A stretch of DNA of 64,000 nucleotides, taken from Limibacterium fermenti (GTDB lineage: Bacteria > Bacteroidota > Bacteroidia > Bacteroidales > Dysgonomonadaceae). The position numbers were made by a program, and so were the translations under genes. Location of the stretch: assembly GCF_041902845.1 (NCBI RefSeq), contig NZ_CP159486.1, forward strand, positions 1,240,001-1,304,000, read 5' to 3'. Shown here piece by piece: positions 25,445-38,241 of this stretch (its first letter is position 1; every line of letters begins with the position of its first letter). The notes below the pieces were generated by a model that saw nothing but the letters and a program-made list of their open reading frames with translations, did not search any database and was not told the DNA's origin.

Positions 25445-26875
25445 ATGAAACGAATCAAATATACCTTTTTATTATTCGCTTTGGCAATTACCTCCGTCGC
25501 TCAATCGGTTTCACAGTCATGTGATTTAGGTTTCACATTCGAAATCAGTAATAATCCCAATTGGGGGCAAAATGAGCCTGTAATTATCGGTGTTACACCC
25601 GGTTCGCCTGCTGAAAGGGCAGGCCTTTCGATTAATGATATTATTTTGGAAGTGAATGGAAATGGAACGTATTTGAAACCTCGTCAAACAATTATGTCTT
25701 GGTTTGGAATGGATGATCAATCGATGACCATTTCTATCCGTAATCTTACCACTACTTTTAAAACCCTTACTGTTTCGAAGCATTGCCGGAATCAAAATGC
25801 GATTAGCGAAGCCCAACTCGCGCCGGTCTTTGCCTTTTATAGTCTCGAAGATGTGCAGGACCGTCGTTTTGTTATTCCTATAGAGGTATCTTTTCATTCC
25901 GAAGCGAGCTTTTCCAATTACCGGACATTCGATTTTGCGACTCCCGACGAGAGTACTCTTCAAATGGACGAGCGCATCAATGCCATTTTTGTCCGGGCAT
26001 TAGCTGAAAAAGGGCTGGTGCGCAACACCGAAGATCCCGATTTTATTATTCAAACTTTTTATAGCTATCAAAGTAATCCTCTGTTTAAAGCGAATTCGGC
26101 AACCGCTGAAAGCTATAAAGCGGCTTGGCGATTTGATATGCGTAATAAACGGATGCTGAAAATTCCTGTTTATGATCCTACGGAGCCTGTTCGGATAGAT
26201 GATATCGCTTATAATTTGGAATTCGGATTTCGCTTTTACGATCGAAAGTACATACAACCGGGCGAAGTTGTCTTGATTTGGGAAAGCGAGGTGAAAGAAC
26301 GCCTCAGTGCAAATTATGGACTCATCGATTATCTGGAGTTAAACTTGCCTCTGATGTTGTTGAAATTCCCTTATCCTCGAAATGCGGCTTCCGGAACGTT
26401 CGAGGTAAAGCATTTGAAATATAATTATACGGGAATCGGCTATAATATCGATGATTTAAAAACAGTGGCTTCGGTCGATCCCGGCTCCCCTGCCGAAAGA
26501 GCGGGTATTCGCCCCGGAGATGTTGTTTTACGCATACAAGGACAAAAATTTAATTACGATCCTCAAGCATTAACGGAAGGGTATCGTCGTTTTATTGCAG
26601 AAACGATGAATTTTCGAGATAAGAATACCCGGTATACCGATTCGAATGGCTTTAAAGAGTGTATGTTTTGGAATATTACCCATTATAATAGCATTGCTGA
26701 AGCGATCGATAATAAAAGGTATCGCGCGGCATTCTCTTATCTATTCAATTTTAATCAATATATAGATTGGAATACGCCTTCGACTTTGCAAGTGGAGGTG
26801 AATCGGTCGGGAGAAAAAATTCTGTTCGATATCATTCCTCAAATAGAGAGGAGTTCTCATATATTACCTTTATAG
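25445..26875 (+). CDS. Exported two-PDZ-domain protein with a DUF4136-like middle
   Basis: 476 residues from the ATG at 25445, which gives a clean signal peptide (MKRIKYTFLLFALAITSVAQ). The first PDZ domain contains VTPGSPAERAGLSINDIILEVNG; the second, near residue 345, has VDPGSPAERAGIRPGDVVLRIQG. Between them FSNYRTFDFATPDESTLQMDERINAIFVRALAEKGL resembles DUF4136 lipoproteins. No protease triad is seen, so it is probably a periplasmic scaffold. The longer frame (start 25307) is rejected on promoter position. Confidence 0.8.
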   Translation: MKRIKYTFLLFALAITSVAQSVSQSCDLGFTFEISNNPNWGQNEPVIIGVTPGSPAERAGLSINDIILEVNGNGTYLKPRQTIMSWFGMDDQSMTISIRNLTTTFKTLTVSKHCRNQNAISEAQLAPVFAFYSLEDVQDRRFVIPIEVSFHSEASFSNYRTFDFATPDESTLQMDERINAIFVRALAEKGLVRNTEDPDFIIQTFYSYQSNPLFKANSATAESYKAAWRFDMRNKRMLKIPVYDPTEPVRIDDIAYNLEFGFRFYDRKYIQPGEVVLIWESEVKERLSANYGLIDYLELNLPLMLLKFPYPRNAASGTFEVKHLKYNYTGIGYNIDDLKTVASVDPGSPAERAGIRPGDVVLRIQGQKFNYDPQALTEGYRRFIAETMNFRDKNTRYTDSNGFKECMFWNITHYNSIAEAIDNKRYRAAFSYLFNFNQYIDWNTPSTLQVEVNRSGEKILFDIIPQIERSSHILPL

Positions 26876-26980
26876 ATTGATGGCTGAATTGATTCGCGTA
26901 TTTTTCGTTTCGATATAATCTTTATTGATAGTGTTTTATAGATTTGTGCCGATTTTTTTGAAAAATAACCGCTGAAAAAG
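26876..26980. other. rRNA operon upstream region, left part
   Basis: AT-rich, no gene. Holds the upstream side of the two rrn promoters. Confidence 0.4.
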
Positions 26981-27011
26981 TTGCATCATATGTTCTAATC
27001 TGCTACCTTTG
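26981..27011 (+). promoter_or_regulatory. rrn promoter P2 (upstream of the pair)
   Basis: TTG at 26981-26983 (inside GTTG), spacer 20, then TACCTTTG at 27004-27011. A good Bacteroidota housekeeping promoter about 445 bases before 16S. Confidence 0.65.
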
Positions 27012-27148
27012 CAAACCCTTTCAGATAAAAGGGGCATTTGACTGGAGAGTTAATGAGAAAATAATTTCTTATTGTTGTTGTAATCGAAGCTTTTTATCTG
27101 CTGAAAAGATTATTCAAATATTTTTTTAAAAAAAAAAGTTCAAATAAT

Positions 27149-27179
27149 TTTGCTGATAAAAATAAAGTGCTTATCTTTG
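27149..27179 (+). promoter_or_regulatory. rrn promoter P1 (near 16S)
   Basis: TTTG at 27149-27152, spacer 19, then TATCTTTG at 27172-27179: an exact match to the Bacteroidota -33/-7 consensus. A long A/T tract precedes it and could act as an UP-like element. Confidence 0.8.
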
Positions 27180-27454
27180 CACCCGCTTTTGAGAACAACA
27201 GGAAGTTTAAGTCAAAAGGAAACGATCTTTAGCATATTTACATACATAGTAAAATAAAAGACAAGCAATATAACGATTGCTCTTCGGGAAGAAGGAATTT
27301 TGAAAGAAGAGCAGTTGGTACCCGTTAAAAAAATAACAGGATAAGAAAACAGTAAGTCGAAGAAAAAGAGCCAGCATTTAGGGATGCTCAACGTTAGTAG
27401 AAGATAGTGGCGTGCCGGTTGAAAAGACAGGTTACGTTCATAACAACAAATTAT

Positions 27455-28985
<1,531 letters not shown>

Positions 28986-29260
28986 AGGACGAGCCGGTTT
29001 ATCGGCCGGAGCAGCCGTTATCGGATAACGGAGTATTCCTTGAATAACGGCTCTTTTCTCGATTTATTTATTTATTCTTTATCGATTGTTATAAAAAAAA
29101 GAGGTATCGACAAAATCAGTTATTGCGATTGTCCGAATTAAATATGTATGTTAAGATATAACTCCCGCCTCATACGGGGTACGTATCCCTTATCATCCTC
29201 CAGTCCCTTATCGCAAGAGCGGGGCCGGCAGCAGAGCGTAGGGATGCCGACAAACCAGCC

Positions 29261-29334
29261 AGTCCTATAGCTCAGTTGGTTAGAGCGCTACACTGATAAT
29301 GTAGAGGTCGGCAGTTCAACTCTGCCTGGGACTA
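29261..29334 (+). tRNA. tRNA-Ile (anticodon GAT)
   Basis: 74-base cloverleaf in the 16S-23S spacer. Acceptor AGTCCTA/TGGGACT; anticodon loop CTGATAA gives GAT. Position 1 is A rather than the more common G. Confidence 0.96.
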
Positions 29335-29412
29335 CGGGGTTCTATATTTAAAAATTCCATATTCAAAATTATAATCTTGAATTTTCAATAAGGAATCTTG
29401 AATTGAAAGAAC

Positions 29413-29486
29413 GGGGGATTAGCTCAGCTGGCTAGAGCATCTGCCTTGCACGCAGAGGGTCAACGGTTCGAATCCGTTATTCTCCA
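29413..29486 (+). tRNA. tRNA-Ala (anticodon TGC)
   Basis: 74-base cloverleaf. Acceptor GGGGGAT/ATTCTCC with G3:U70; anticodon stem TCTGC/GCAGA with loop CTTGCAC gives TGC. Ile-Ala order is standard for rRNA spacers. Confidence 0.97.
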
Positions 29487-29806
29487 CAAGTTCAGGCAAT
29501 ATGTATGTGTGCCGGTAAGCAAAAAAAAATAAAAAAGAAGAGGAAATCCAGCGGGATTTGCGGTAAAGCGAGAGAGAAAAAATAAGCGGTAAGTGTGTTC
29601 ACTTATTGATTGGTTTGAGAAGGCCGCATGGGCGGCATAAAATAAAACGGTTCGACTCCGACTCAGACAACTATCGATATTAATATCGAAGCGATCTTTG
29701 ACATGATGAAAAGGTAACAAGAGCAAAAAGTAAAATTAAGAATCAAACGCTAAGTATTTATCAAACCCAAAGGCATTTATGTAAATAAGTGTCACTGAGG
29801 TCGGCG

Positions 29807-32709
<2,903 letters not shown>

Positions 32710-32832
32710 TAGTCAGATGTATCTGACGGGTTTGACAAATATACAAGATTTGTGGATTGATTGAGTGAGTATGCTTTTTTTACCTTCATCATGTTATTTT
32801 ACACGCTTACCGGATAAGTAAGCAGCGATAAT

Positions 32833-32943
<111 letters not shown>

Positions 32944-32953
32944 CTTTTAAAGT

Positions 32954-32988
32954 AGAGCCTCCGTAATGTATGTTACGGGGGCTCTTTT
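32954..32988 (+). terminator. rRNA operon terminator
   Basis: 13-bp stem AGAGCCTCCGTAA (32954-32966) with TTACGGGGGCTCT (32973-32985, one T-G pair), then TTT. Confidence 0.88.
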
Positions 32989-33094
32989 GTGTGTATGGAT
33001 AAATGGGTAAATGGATCAACGGAAGGAGAGCCTGGAAGAGGAGGGGATATGGGGTTCGGGCGGGGGCGAATGCTCCCCTCAGGGCACACCGACA

Positions 33095-33128
33095 CAAAAA
33101 AACTCCCGTCCCGCGAACGGGAGGGAGT
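33095..33128 (-). terminator. Terminator of the BON/SH3 operon
   Basis: On the minus strand ACTCCC...GGGAGT with an inner CCCG/CGGG stem, followed by seven T residues. Confidence 0.8.
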
Positions 33129-33158
33129 CAAATTAGTACTTTCTATTATCTTGGAAGT

Positions 33159-33572
33159 TTATTCGTTTACCGGCTCTAAATATTGAGCATAGGAATAACC
33201 TTCCTCGCCATCCTTATCGAGTACAAACCACCATTGATCATTATATTTGCTGACCAATGTAATAACATCCCCATGCGCTGCTTTTCCTACAATGGGTTGA
33301 TCCGTTCCGGGGCCTTTTCGAATGTTTAAATTACTTTGTTGAGTTACTACTTTTACTTTGCTGCCAACCGGGGCATTGACTTTCACATTCAATATCACAT
33401 CGGCACTTTTAAAATTCGGATCCAATTTTCCGTATATTTCCCATAATTTATTTTTCGCCTCTGCGGAAGAAACGGTTCCTTCGAATTTTAATCCGTTAGC
33501 TGTTTCATTTACGGAAACGCCGTATTGATTTGCGGCGTCTATCAATTCCTTATACTTCTCTTTTAAACTCAT
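33159..33572 (-). CDS. SH3-domain protein
   Basis: 137 residues with no signal peptide. The N-terminal 55 residues (KYKELIDAANQYGVSVNETANGLKFEGTVSSAEAKNKLWEIYGKLDP) resemble a BON-like fold. The C-terminal half is a bacterial SH3 domain (VVTQQSNLNIRKGPGTDQPIVGKAAHGDVITLVSKYNDQWWFV...GYSYAQYLEP). It lies 10 bases downstream of the BON lipoprotein, so they share an operon and probably a role at the envelope. Confidence 0.8.
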   Translation of the reverse strand: MSLKEKYKELIDAANQYGVSVNETANGLKFEGTVSSAEAKNKLWEIYGKLDPNFKSADVILNVKVNAPVGSKVKVVTQQSNLNIRKGPGTDQPIVGKAAHGDVITLVSKYNDQWWFVLDKDGEEGYSYAQYLEPVNE

Positions 33573-33582
33573 TCTATTTAGC

Positions 33583-34068
33583 TTATTTTACAGTTGCGTT
33601 ATTAACTATTTGAACCGGGCTTAAAGAAGATAGCTTTTGCATTAAAGTGGGAAGATCACGTTCTCTGATTTCTCCTTCGATCGTAATAACTCCGTTGTTA
33701 ACGGTAGCTGTCACTGTTTTGTGATCTTTCAGAGCAGCTGCCAACCCTTCGGTAATACTTGCGTCTAAAGCGGTGTAATCCGGAGCAGGCGGTACAACTT
33801 CTAAGTTATTCACAACTGATTTCACATTTTTAATTGCTGCTACAGCGCTCTCGATGTTTGATTTGATTGTGTCATCTTGTACGGTTCCCGCAAGGGTTGC
33901 CACTTGTTCGCTAACGGTTACCGTTACATTGGCTGCGTCGGGATTAGTGGTTAGTGCCGTTTGAATAGTGCTTTGTAAATCAGCATCACTTACTTTTTTA
34001 CACGAAGTCGCGCTCATTCCAAGCGCTAAAATCAATGTTACCATTGATACTAAACGAAATGTCTTCAT
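33583..34068 (-). CDS. BON-domain lipoprotein
   Basis: 161 residues. The signal peptide ends in ALGMSATSC with a lipidation cysteine near residue 23. Two BON domains follow (about 25-93 and 97-161), each with the V.V..G...L.G.V/I pattern (VTVTVSEQVATLAGTVQDD; VTATVNNGVITIEGEIRE). BON proteins bind membrane lipids and protect against osmotic or envelope stress. First gene of a two-gene operon. Confidence 0.87.
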   Translation of the reverse strand: MKTFRLVSMVTLILALGMSATSCKKVSDADLQSTIQTALTTNPDAANVTVTVSEQVATLAGTVQDDTIKSNIESAVAAIKNVKSVVNNLEVVPPAPDYTALDASITEGLAAALKDHKTVTATVNNGVITIEGEIRERDLPTLMQKLSSLSPVQIVNNATVK

Positions 34069-34194
34069 AATTTTTTCTTTTAAATGAAACTTCTATTTTT
34101 CTTTTATATTTAAAACTTTACCCAGATATAACGTATAATCGTTTTGAAATGTTTTATGAATACCCTTTTTATTGTTCGTTCTGTTCAGGCGATA

Positions 34195-35133
34195 CTAAAA
34201 TATTTTAGTATACTTGTGACAATAAGGTTGTGCATTTTTATGTTCGTAATATTGTTGATGATAGTCTTCAGCTTTCCAAAATACCGAGGCCGGGCGAAGC
34301 ATCGTCGCGACTTTATATCCCTTTTCAAAAAGAATTTGAATGTACTTTTCTGCGATCTCTTTTTCCAAAGGACTGGAATAAAAAATACAGGAAAGATATT
34401 GTGGACCGATATCGGGGCCTTGTCCATTCGTTTGAGTGAAATCGTGCGTTTCAAAAAAGAGTTTAACCAACTGTTCATAGTCCGTTTTTTCCGGATCGTA
34501 CACGACTTCCGTTGTTTCAAGATGTCCGGTATTTTTTTGACAAACTTGTTCGTATGTGGGGTTTTCAACATGCCCTCCCATGAAGCCTACATTTGTTTCA
34601 ATCACCCCGGGAGCCTTCATAAAGAAATATTCCGTACCCCAAAAACATCCCGAAGCAAAGTATGAAGTTTGCAAGCTCTGTTTGTCCGGAATGAACTTTA
34701 AAGAGACCGAGTTTACGCAATGACGGGTTTGCTTGAGTGTAAATCCTTCATTCAGAAAAACGTGTCCCAGATGGGCATCGCAATTGGAGCAAACAATCTC
34801 CGTACGTAATCCATCCCTGTCGGGAATCCGTTTTACGGCACCTTCTATTTCATCATCGAAAGAGGGCCATCCGCAATGCGAATCGAACTTATCGGAAGAC
34901 CTGTAAAGAGGGGTATCGCATCTTTTACATACATATGTTCCCGATTGCTTATTATTCAGATATTCCCCGGTAAAAGGACGTTCGGTCCCTTTCTGCAAGA
35001 TTACTCTTTCTTCTTCCGCTGTTAATGAATTGTATCTCATATCACTTGTTGAATTTGTCTTCTTAGGGTTACCTCCCATACACATAGGAAGAACCAAGAA
35101 TGTTGAGATTATATATAATAATGTCCAGTGCAT
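34195..35133 (-). CDS. Bifunctional MsrB-MsrA methionine sulfoxide reductase, exported
   Basis: 312 residues from the ATG at 35133. The N-terminus MHWTLLYIISTFLVLP is a signal sequence. The MsrB part comes first, with zinc CxxC pairs CKRC and CSNC and catalytic Cys in RHCVNSV. MsrA follows with catalytic Cys in ASGCFWGTEYFF. The enzyme reduces both R- and S-methionine sulfoxides in exported proteins. The B-then-A order is the less common fusion order. The frame extends to 35208 into the next gene; the later ATG is preferred for the signal peptide. It starts 26 bases past the upstream gene's stop. Confidence 0.88.
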   Translation of the reverse strand: MHWTLLYIISTFLVLPMCMGGNPKKTNSTSDMRYNSLTAEEERVILQKGTERPFTGEYLNNKQSGTYVCKRCDTPLYRSSDKFDSHCGWPSFDDEIEGAVKRIPDRDGLRTEIVCSNCDAHLGHVFLNEGFTLKQTRHCVNSVSLKFIPDKQSLQTSYFASGCFWGTEYFFMKAPGVIETNVGFMGGHVENPTYEQVCQKNTGHLETTEVVYDPEKTDYEQLVKLFFETHDFTQTNGQGPDIGPQYLSCIFYSSPLEKEIAEKYIQILFEKGYKVATMLRPASVFWKAEDYHQQYYEHKNAQPYCHKYTKIF

Positions 35134-35159
35134 ACTCCTTATAAAACAAATAAAAGACT

Positions 35160-35510
35160 TTATAGATTGCTTCCCTGTTCCTTTTTCAGAAACTTTATGA
35201 AATTCCAAAGCGGACGGCGCTGCAAATAATCCATCGATTGATCGTATGCGTAAGCTTCCCGTTCAAAACAAATATTCCGATAGGCAAGTGAAGGATTTTT
35301 ATATTGCATCCATCGTATCAACCATTCGATAATATACCATACATAAAAACCGATGATCAAGGTTTCGAGTATCTGACGGGTATGAATAGCCTCATGGCGT
35401 AATACATCCTTTTTTATGGGATAGAACTCTCTTCGGGCAAAAACAAAACCGAATAGATTAATTGCTTTGAATCCTTTTACCGGTAGATGTTTCGTATAAA
35501 ATACTTTCAT
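35160..35510 (-). CDS. Small membrane protein with an HExxH motif
   Basis: 116 residues from the ATG at 35510. RHEAIHTRQ carries HExxH, the zinc-peptidase signature, next to a hydrophobic helix (LETLIIGFYVWYIIEWLIRW). ICFEREAYAYDQ could supply the third ligand (glutamate), as in M48/M56-type peptidases. The protein is much shorter than those families, so activity is uncertain. A -7 box at 35535-35542 excludes the upstream start at 35537. Operon with the Msr fusion. Confidence 0.65.
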   Translation of the reverse strand: MKVFYTKHLPVKGFKAINLFGFVFARREFYPIKKDVLRHEAIHTRQILETLIIGFYVWYIIEWLIRWMQYKNPSLAYRNICFEREAYAYDQSMDYLQRRPLWNFIKFLKKEQGSNL

Positions 35511-35534
35511 TTTTGATTCGCTAATTGTCCTCGC

Positions 35535-35542
35535 CAAAGTTA
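35535..35542 (-). promoter_or_regulatory. -7 box TAACTTTG of the HExxH-msrBA operon
   Basis: Minus-strand TAnnTTTG 24 bases before the ATG at 35510; divergent from the ahcY promoter 22 bases away. Confidence 0.6.
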
Positions 35543-35563
35543 GTGAAGATCCTTCAAATATCG

Positions 35564-35571
35564 TATCTTTG
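35564..35571 (+). promoter_or_regulatory. -7 box TATCTTTG of ahcY
   Basis: Plus-strand TAnnTTTG, 40 bases before the ATG at 35612. Confidence 0.6.
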
Positions 35572-35611
35572 TATTCTTAATTAACGACATTCATCATATA
35601 AAAAGTCATCA

Positions 35612-37030
35612 ATGCATACAAATTTTTCTTCAGAATTAACGTATAAAGTAGCGGATATTTCGCTTGCCGATTTTGGGCGCAAAGAAATAGAAATAGCCGA
35701 GCATGAAATGCCGGGTTTGATAGTTGTGCGTAAAAAATATGCTTCATCGAAGCCTTTAAAAGGAGCGAGGATAACCGGTTCTTTGCACATGACCATTCAA
35801 ACGGCCGTGCTTATTGAGACGCTCGTTGAATTAGGAGCCGATGTGCGCTGGGCAAGTTGTAATATTTTTTCCACACAAGATCATGCTGCCGCTGCTATAG
35901 CCGCCGCAGGAGTGCCGGTGTTTGCATGGAAAGGCGAAACGTTAGAGGAGTATTGGTGGTGTACCGAAATGGCCTTACGTTTCCCCGGCGGAAAAGGCCC
36001 TCATTTGATTGTCGACGATGGAGGCGACGCGTCCTTATTAATACATCTCGGATATCAGGCTGAAAAAGATGCTTCATCTATTGATCGAAAGGGAAGTAAT
36101 AAAGAAGAACAAACGATTCTGGATACACTGCACCGGATTTTGAAAGAAGATAATAAACGTTGGCACCGTACCGTTTCGGAGTTAAAGGGTATTTCGGAAG
36201 AGACGACCACCGGCGTACACCGGTTGTATCAAATGATGGAACGGGGAGAATTGCTTGTGCCGGCGATAAATGTAAATGATTCCGTCACAAAATCCAAATT
36301 TGATAATTTGTACGGTTGCCGGGAATCGCTTGCCGACGGTATTAAACGCGCCACCGATGTGATGATCGCAGGAAAGGTGGTTGTAGTTCTTGGTTATGGC
36401 GATGTAGGAAAAGGTTGTGCGAAATCGATGCGTGCGTACGGAGCTCGGGTGATTGTTACGGAAATCGATCCTATTTGCGCCTTACAAGCCGCGATGGAAG
36501 GCTTTGAAGTTACTACAATGGAAGAAGCCGTGAAAGAAGGAAATATCTTTGTAACGACTACGGGAAATTGTGATGTGATCACAATTGAGCATATGCAGCA
36601 AATGAAGGATCAATCGATCGTTTGTAATATCGGCCATTTCGATAATGAAATTCAAGTGGACAAACTAACGGAGTTTCCGGGAATCAGGCATGTCAATATC
36701 AAGCCTCAGGTAGACCAATATACTTTTCCCGGAGGAAACACCCTGTTTTTATTAGCGGAAGGGCGTTTGGTGAATTTGGGATGTGCCACCGGCCATCCGT
36801 CGTTCGTCATGAGCAATTCGTTTACGAATCAGGTCCTCGCACAAATGGATCTTTGGGAAAATAAGTATGAAGTAGGTGTATATCGCTTGCCGAAGCATTT
36901 GGACGAAGAAGTAGCGCGACTGCATCTTGATCATATTGGAGTTAAACTTACAATATTAACTCAAAAGCAAGCCGATTATATCGGTGTCTCGGTGGACGGA
37001 CCTTACAAAGCAGATCACTATCGCTACTAA
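35612..37030 (+). CDS. ahcY: Adenosylhomocysteinase
   Basis: 472 residues, normal length. It splits S-adenosylhomocysteine into adenosine and homocysteine using tightly bound NAD. Landmarks are KGARITGSLHMTIQTAVLIETL, SCNIFSTQDHAAAAI, NVNDSVTKSKFDNLYGCRESL, the NAD motif GYGDVGKGCAKSMRAYGARV (near 260) and the C-terminal LDEEVARLHLDHIGVKLT...GPYKADHYRY. It stands alone with its own promoter and keeps methylation cycles running, including any methyltransferases of the corrin cluster. Confidence 0.97.
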   Translation: MHTNFSSELTYKVADISLADFGRKEIEIAEHEMPGLIVVRKKYASSKPLKGARITGSLHMTIQTAVLIETLVELGADVRWASCNIFSTQDHAAAAIAAAGVPVFAWKGETLEEYWWCTEMALRFPGGKGPHLIVDDGGDASLLIHLGYQAEKDASSIDRKGSNKEEQTILDTLHRILKEDNKRWHRTVSELKGISEETTTGVHRLYQMMERGELLVPAINVNDSVTKSKFDNLYGCRESLADGIKRATDVMIAGKVVVVLGYGDVGKGCAKSMRAYGARVIVTEIDPICALQAAMEGFEVTTMEEAVKEGNIFVTTTGNCDVITIEHMQQMKDQSIVCNIGHFDNEIQVDKLTEFPGIRHVNIKPQVDQYTFPGGNTLFLLAEGRLVNLGCATGHPSFVMSNSFTNQVLAQMDLWENKYEVGVYRLPKHLDEEVARLHLDHIGVKLTILTQKQADYIGVSVDGPYKADHYRY

Positions 37031-37081
37031 CGGAAAATGACAAAAAACATTTGGAAAAAAGCATTTTTGTTAGCATCTCAG

Positions 37082-37112
37082 TTGCATATTTAAAATAAAG
37101 GTTATATCTTTG
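37082..37112 (+). promoter_or_regulatory. tRNA-Lys promoter
   Basis: TTG at 37082-37084, spacer 20, TATCTTTG at 37105-37112, about 30 bases before the tRNA. Confidence 0.65.
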
Positions 37113-37142
37113 CACTCGCTTTTGAAAGAAAGCATTTAGGTC

Positions 37143-37215
37143 GATTCGCTAGCTCAGCAGGTAGAGCACATCCCTTTTAAGGATGGGGTCCTGGGTTCGA
37201 GCCCCAGGCGGATCA
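37143..37215 (+). tRNA. tRNA-Lys (anticodon TTT)
   Basis: 73-base cloverleaf. Acceptor GATTCGC/GCGGATC; anticodon stem CATCC/GGATG with loop CTTTTAA gives TTT; T arm CTGGG-TTCGAGC-CCCAG. CCA is not encoded. It is the probable integration target of the element remnant that follows. Confidence 0.95.
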
Positions 37216-37271
37216 CTGGAAACATTTTTCGAGTTTCGTTTTAGTATTCGGAAAACGAGTTTCATAGGAAT

Positions 37272-37308
37272 AAAACGCCGTAAAATTCAAGATTTTACGG
37301 CGTTTTTT
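37272..37308 (+). terminator. Terminator after tRNA-Lys
   Basis: 15-bp stem AAAACGCCGTAAAAT (37272-37286) with ATTTTACGGCGTTTT (37292-37306), ending in a T run. Confidence 0.9.
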
Positions 37309-37369
37309 CTGTTTGTACGCGACCTTATAACTACATGTTCGTAGCTGTTAGTATTCAGAAATATTTCAG

Positions 37370-37426
37370 TTTTTGGCTACAATTTGGCTACAGAAAAAAA
37401 TACTGAAAAAAAAGTGTAGCCAAAAA
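37370..37426. repeat. Direct and inverted copies of TTTGGCTACA upstream of an integrase remnant
   Basis: TTTTTGGCTACA (37370-37381) is repeated directly as TTTGGCTACA (37383-37392) and inverted as TGTAGCCAAAAA (37415-37426). Such clustered arm-like repeats fit integrase-binding sites of the attachment region; that function is inferred. The rest of 37309-37524 shows no gene. Confidence 0.55.
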
Positions 37427-37524
37427 CACCGGATGGATACCATTTGAATACTTGTAAATCATTCAATATTAAATTTATATGTTGAACTTTGTGGATGCTA
37501 AATCCACATTAAAAATGATGATTT

Positions 37525-37758
37525 ATGAGATTAGTATTCAAAATTTCGTATTACTTACGAAGTAACTACCTAAACAAAGAAGGTAAGAGCCCAGTAATGA
37601 TTCGTATTTCCCTTAACGGAAAAAGATGTATTCTTGGAACTTCCGGTCTGGTCGTTAAACCTGAAAAGTGGGACGGTAGAATTGGACGGATGAAATCAAA
37701 ATCCGCAGAAGCGCTCCAGTTTAACTATCAATTGGACAACATTTATGACACAATATAG
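37525..37758 (+). pseudogene. Truncated tyrosine integrase (arm-binding domain only)
   Basis: 77 residues. FKISYYLRSNYLNKEGKSPVMIRISLNGKRCILGTSGLVVKPEKWDGRIGRMKSKS is the N-terminal arm-type DNA-binding domain of Bacteroidota tyrosine recombinases. A full integrase is about 400 residues; here it ends at a TAG and no core-binding or catalytic domain follows. It points away from tRNA-Lys, as in elements inserted at a tRNA 3' end. The element has been deleted down to this stub. Confidence 0.8.
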
Positions 37759-37812
37759 CATCAACCCAAAAAGTTGTGGAGAGATTCTAAATACATTCCT
37801 TTTGTACCATGA

Positions 37813-38001
37813 AAACAGGATACGAGCTATTGTTGGATCAACCCGGAATCTGATTGCCGAAATGGGGGAACACTTTCCTATCGATTACGAAACGATGAAA
37901 AAAAGAAAATTGAAAGGCTAATTCGAGCAATGCGGCATGAACTGGATAATACCCGGCGCAAAGGGACTATCTACAAAAGTATTGTGCACAAAGAACCGTA
38001 G
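37813..38001 (+). pseudogene. Start-less remnant of a small mobile-element gene
   Basis: The frame from 37813 to the TAG at 37999-38001 has no start codon but looks coding: QDTSYCWINPESDCRNGG, then KKKIERLIRAMRHELDNTRRKGTIYKSIVHKEP. It is preceded by a TGA and an ATG one base out of frame, suggesting frameshift or truncation. The family is not recognised. It is probably cargo of the same decayed element as the integrase stub. Confidence 0.4.
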
Positions 38002-38151
38002 CGCAAGTGCTCTGCCGGAAAAATCGTCGCTGCCCGGAACGGCTTTGTCTGTATAGGGCGGAGGAGGGCGGCGATCTGTTTTTATATGCTCATATGATGC
38101 CGAAAAAGAGCAAAACTTTTTCTTTCGGGCGTAAATATGTAAGGTTATTAT

Positions 38152-38159
38152 TACCTTTG
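38152..38159 (+). promoter_or_regulatory. -7 box TACCTTTG of the corrin operon
   Basis: TAnnTTTG 83 bases before the cbiK ATG. No cobalamin-riboswitch B12-box sequence is seen in the short leader. Confidence 0.55.
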
Positions 38160-38174
38160 CATCAGGCATGCCGG

Positions 38175-38205
38175 GGCCCGGCTATCTTACGATAGCCGAA
38201 GGGCC
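38175..38205 (+). promoter_or_regulatory. GC-rich leader hairpin before cbiK
   Basis: CGGCTATC (38179-38186) pairs with GATAGCCG (38191-38198) around TTAC. GGCCC (38175-38179) / GGGCC (38201-38205) can extend the stem. It lies in the predicted 5' leader. It could be an attenuator or an mRNA stabiliser; no ligand can be named. Confidence 0.5.
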
Positions 38206-38241
38206 GTAATGCTTTCCATCATCTTTTTAAAGAATTCGAAT

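Noticed and set aside
38152..38241. Cobalamin riboswitch before the corrin genes
   Set aside because: The leader is too short and no B12-box-like conserved sequence is present.
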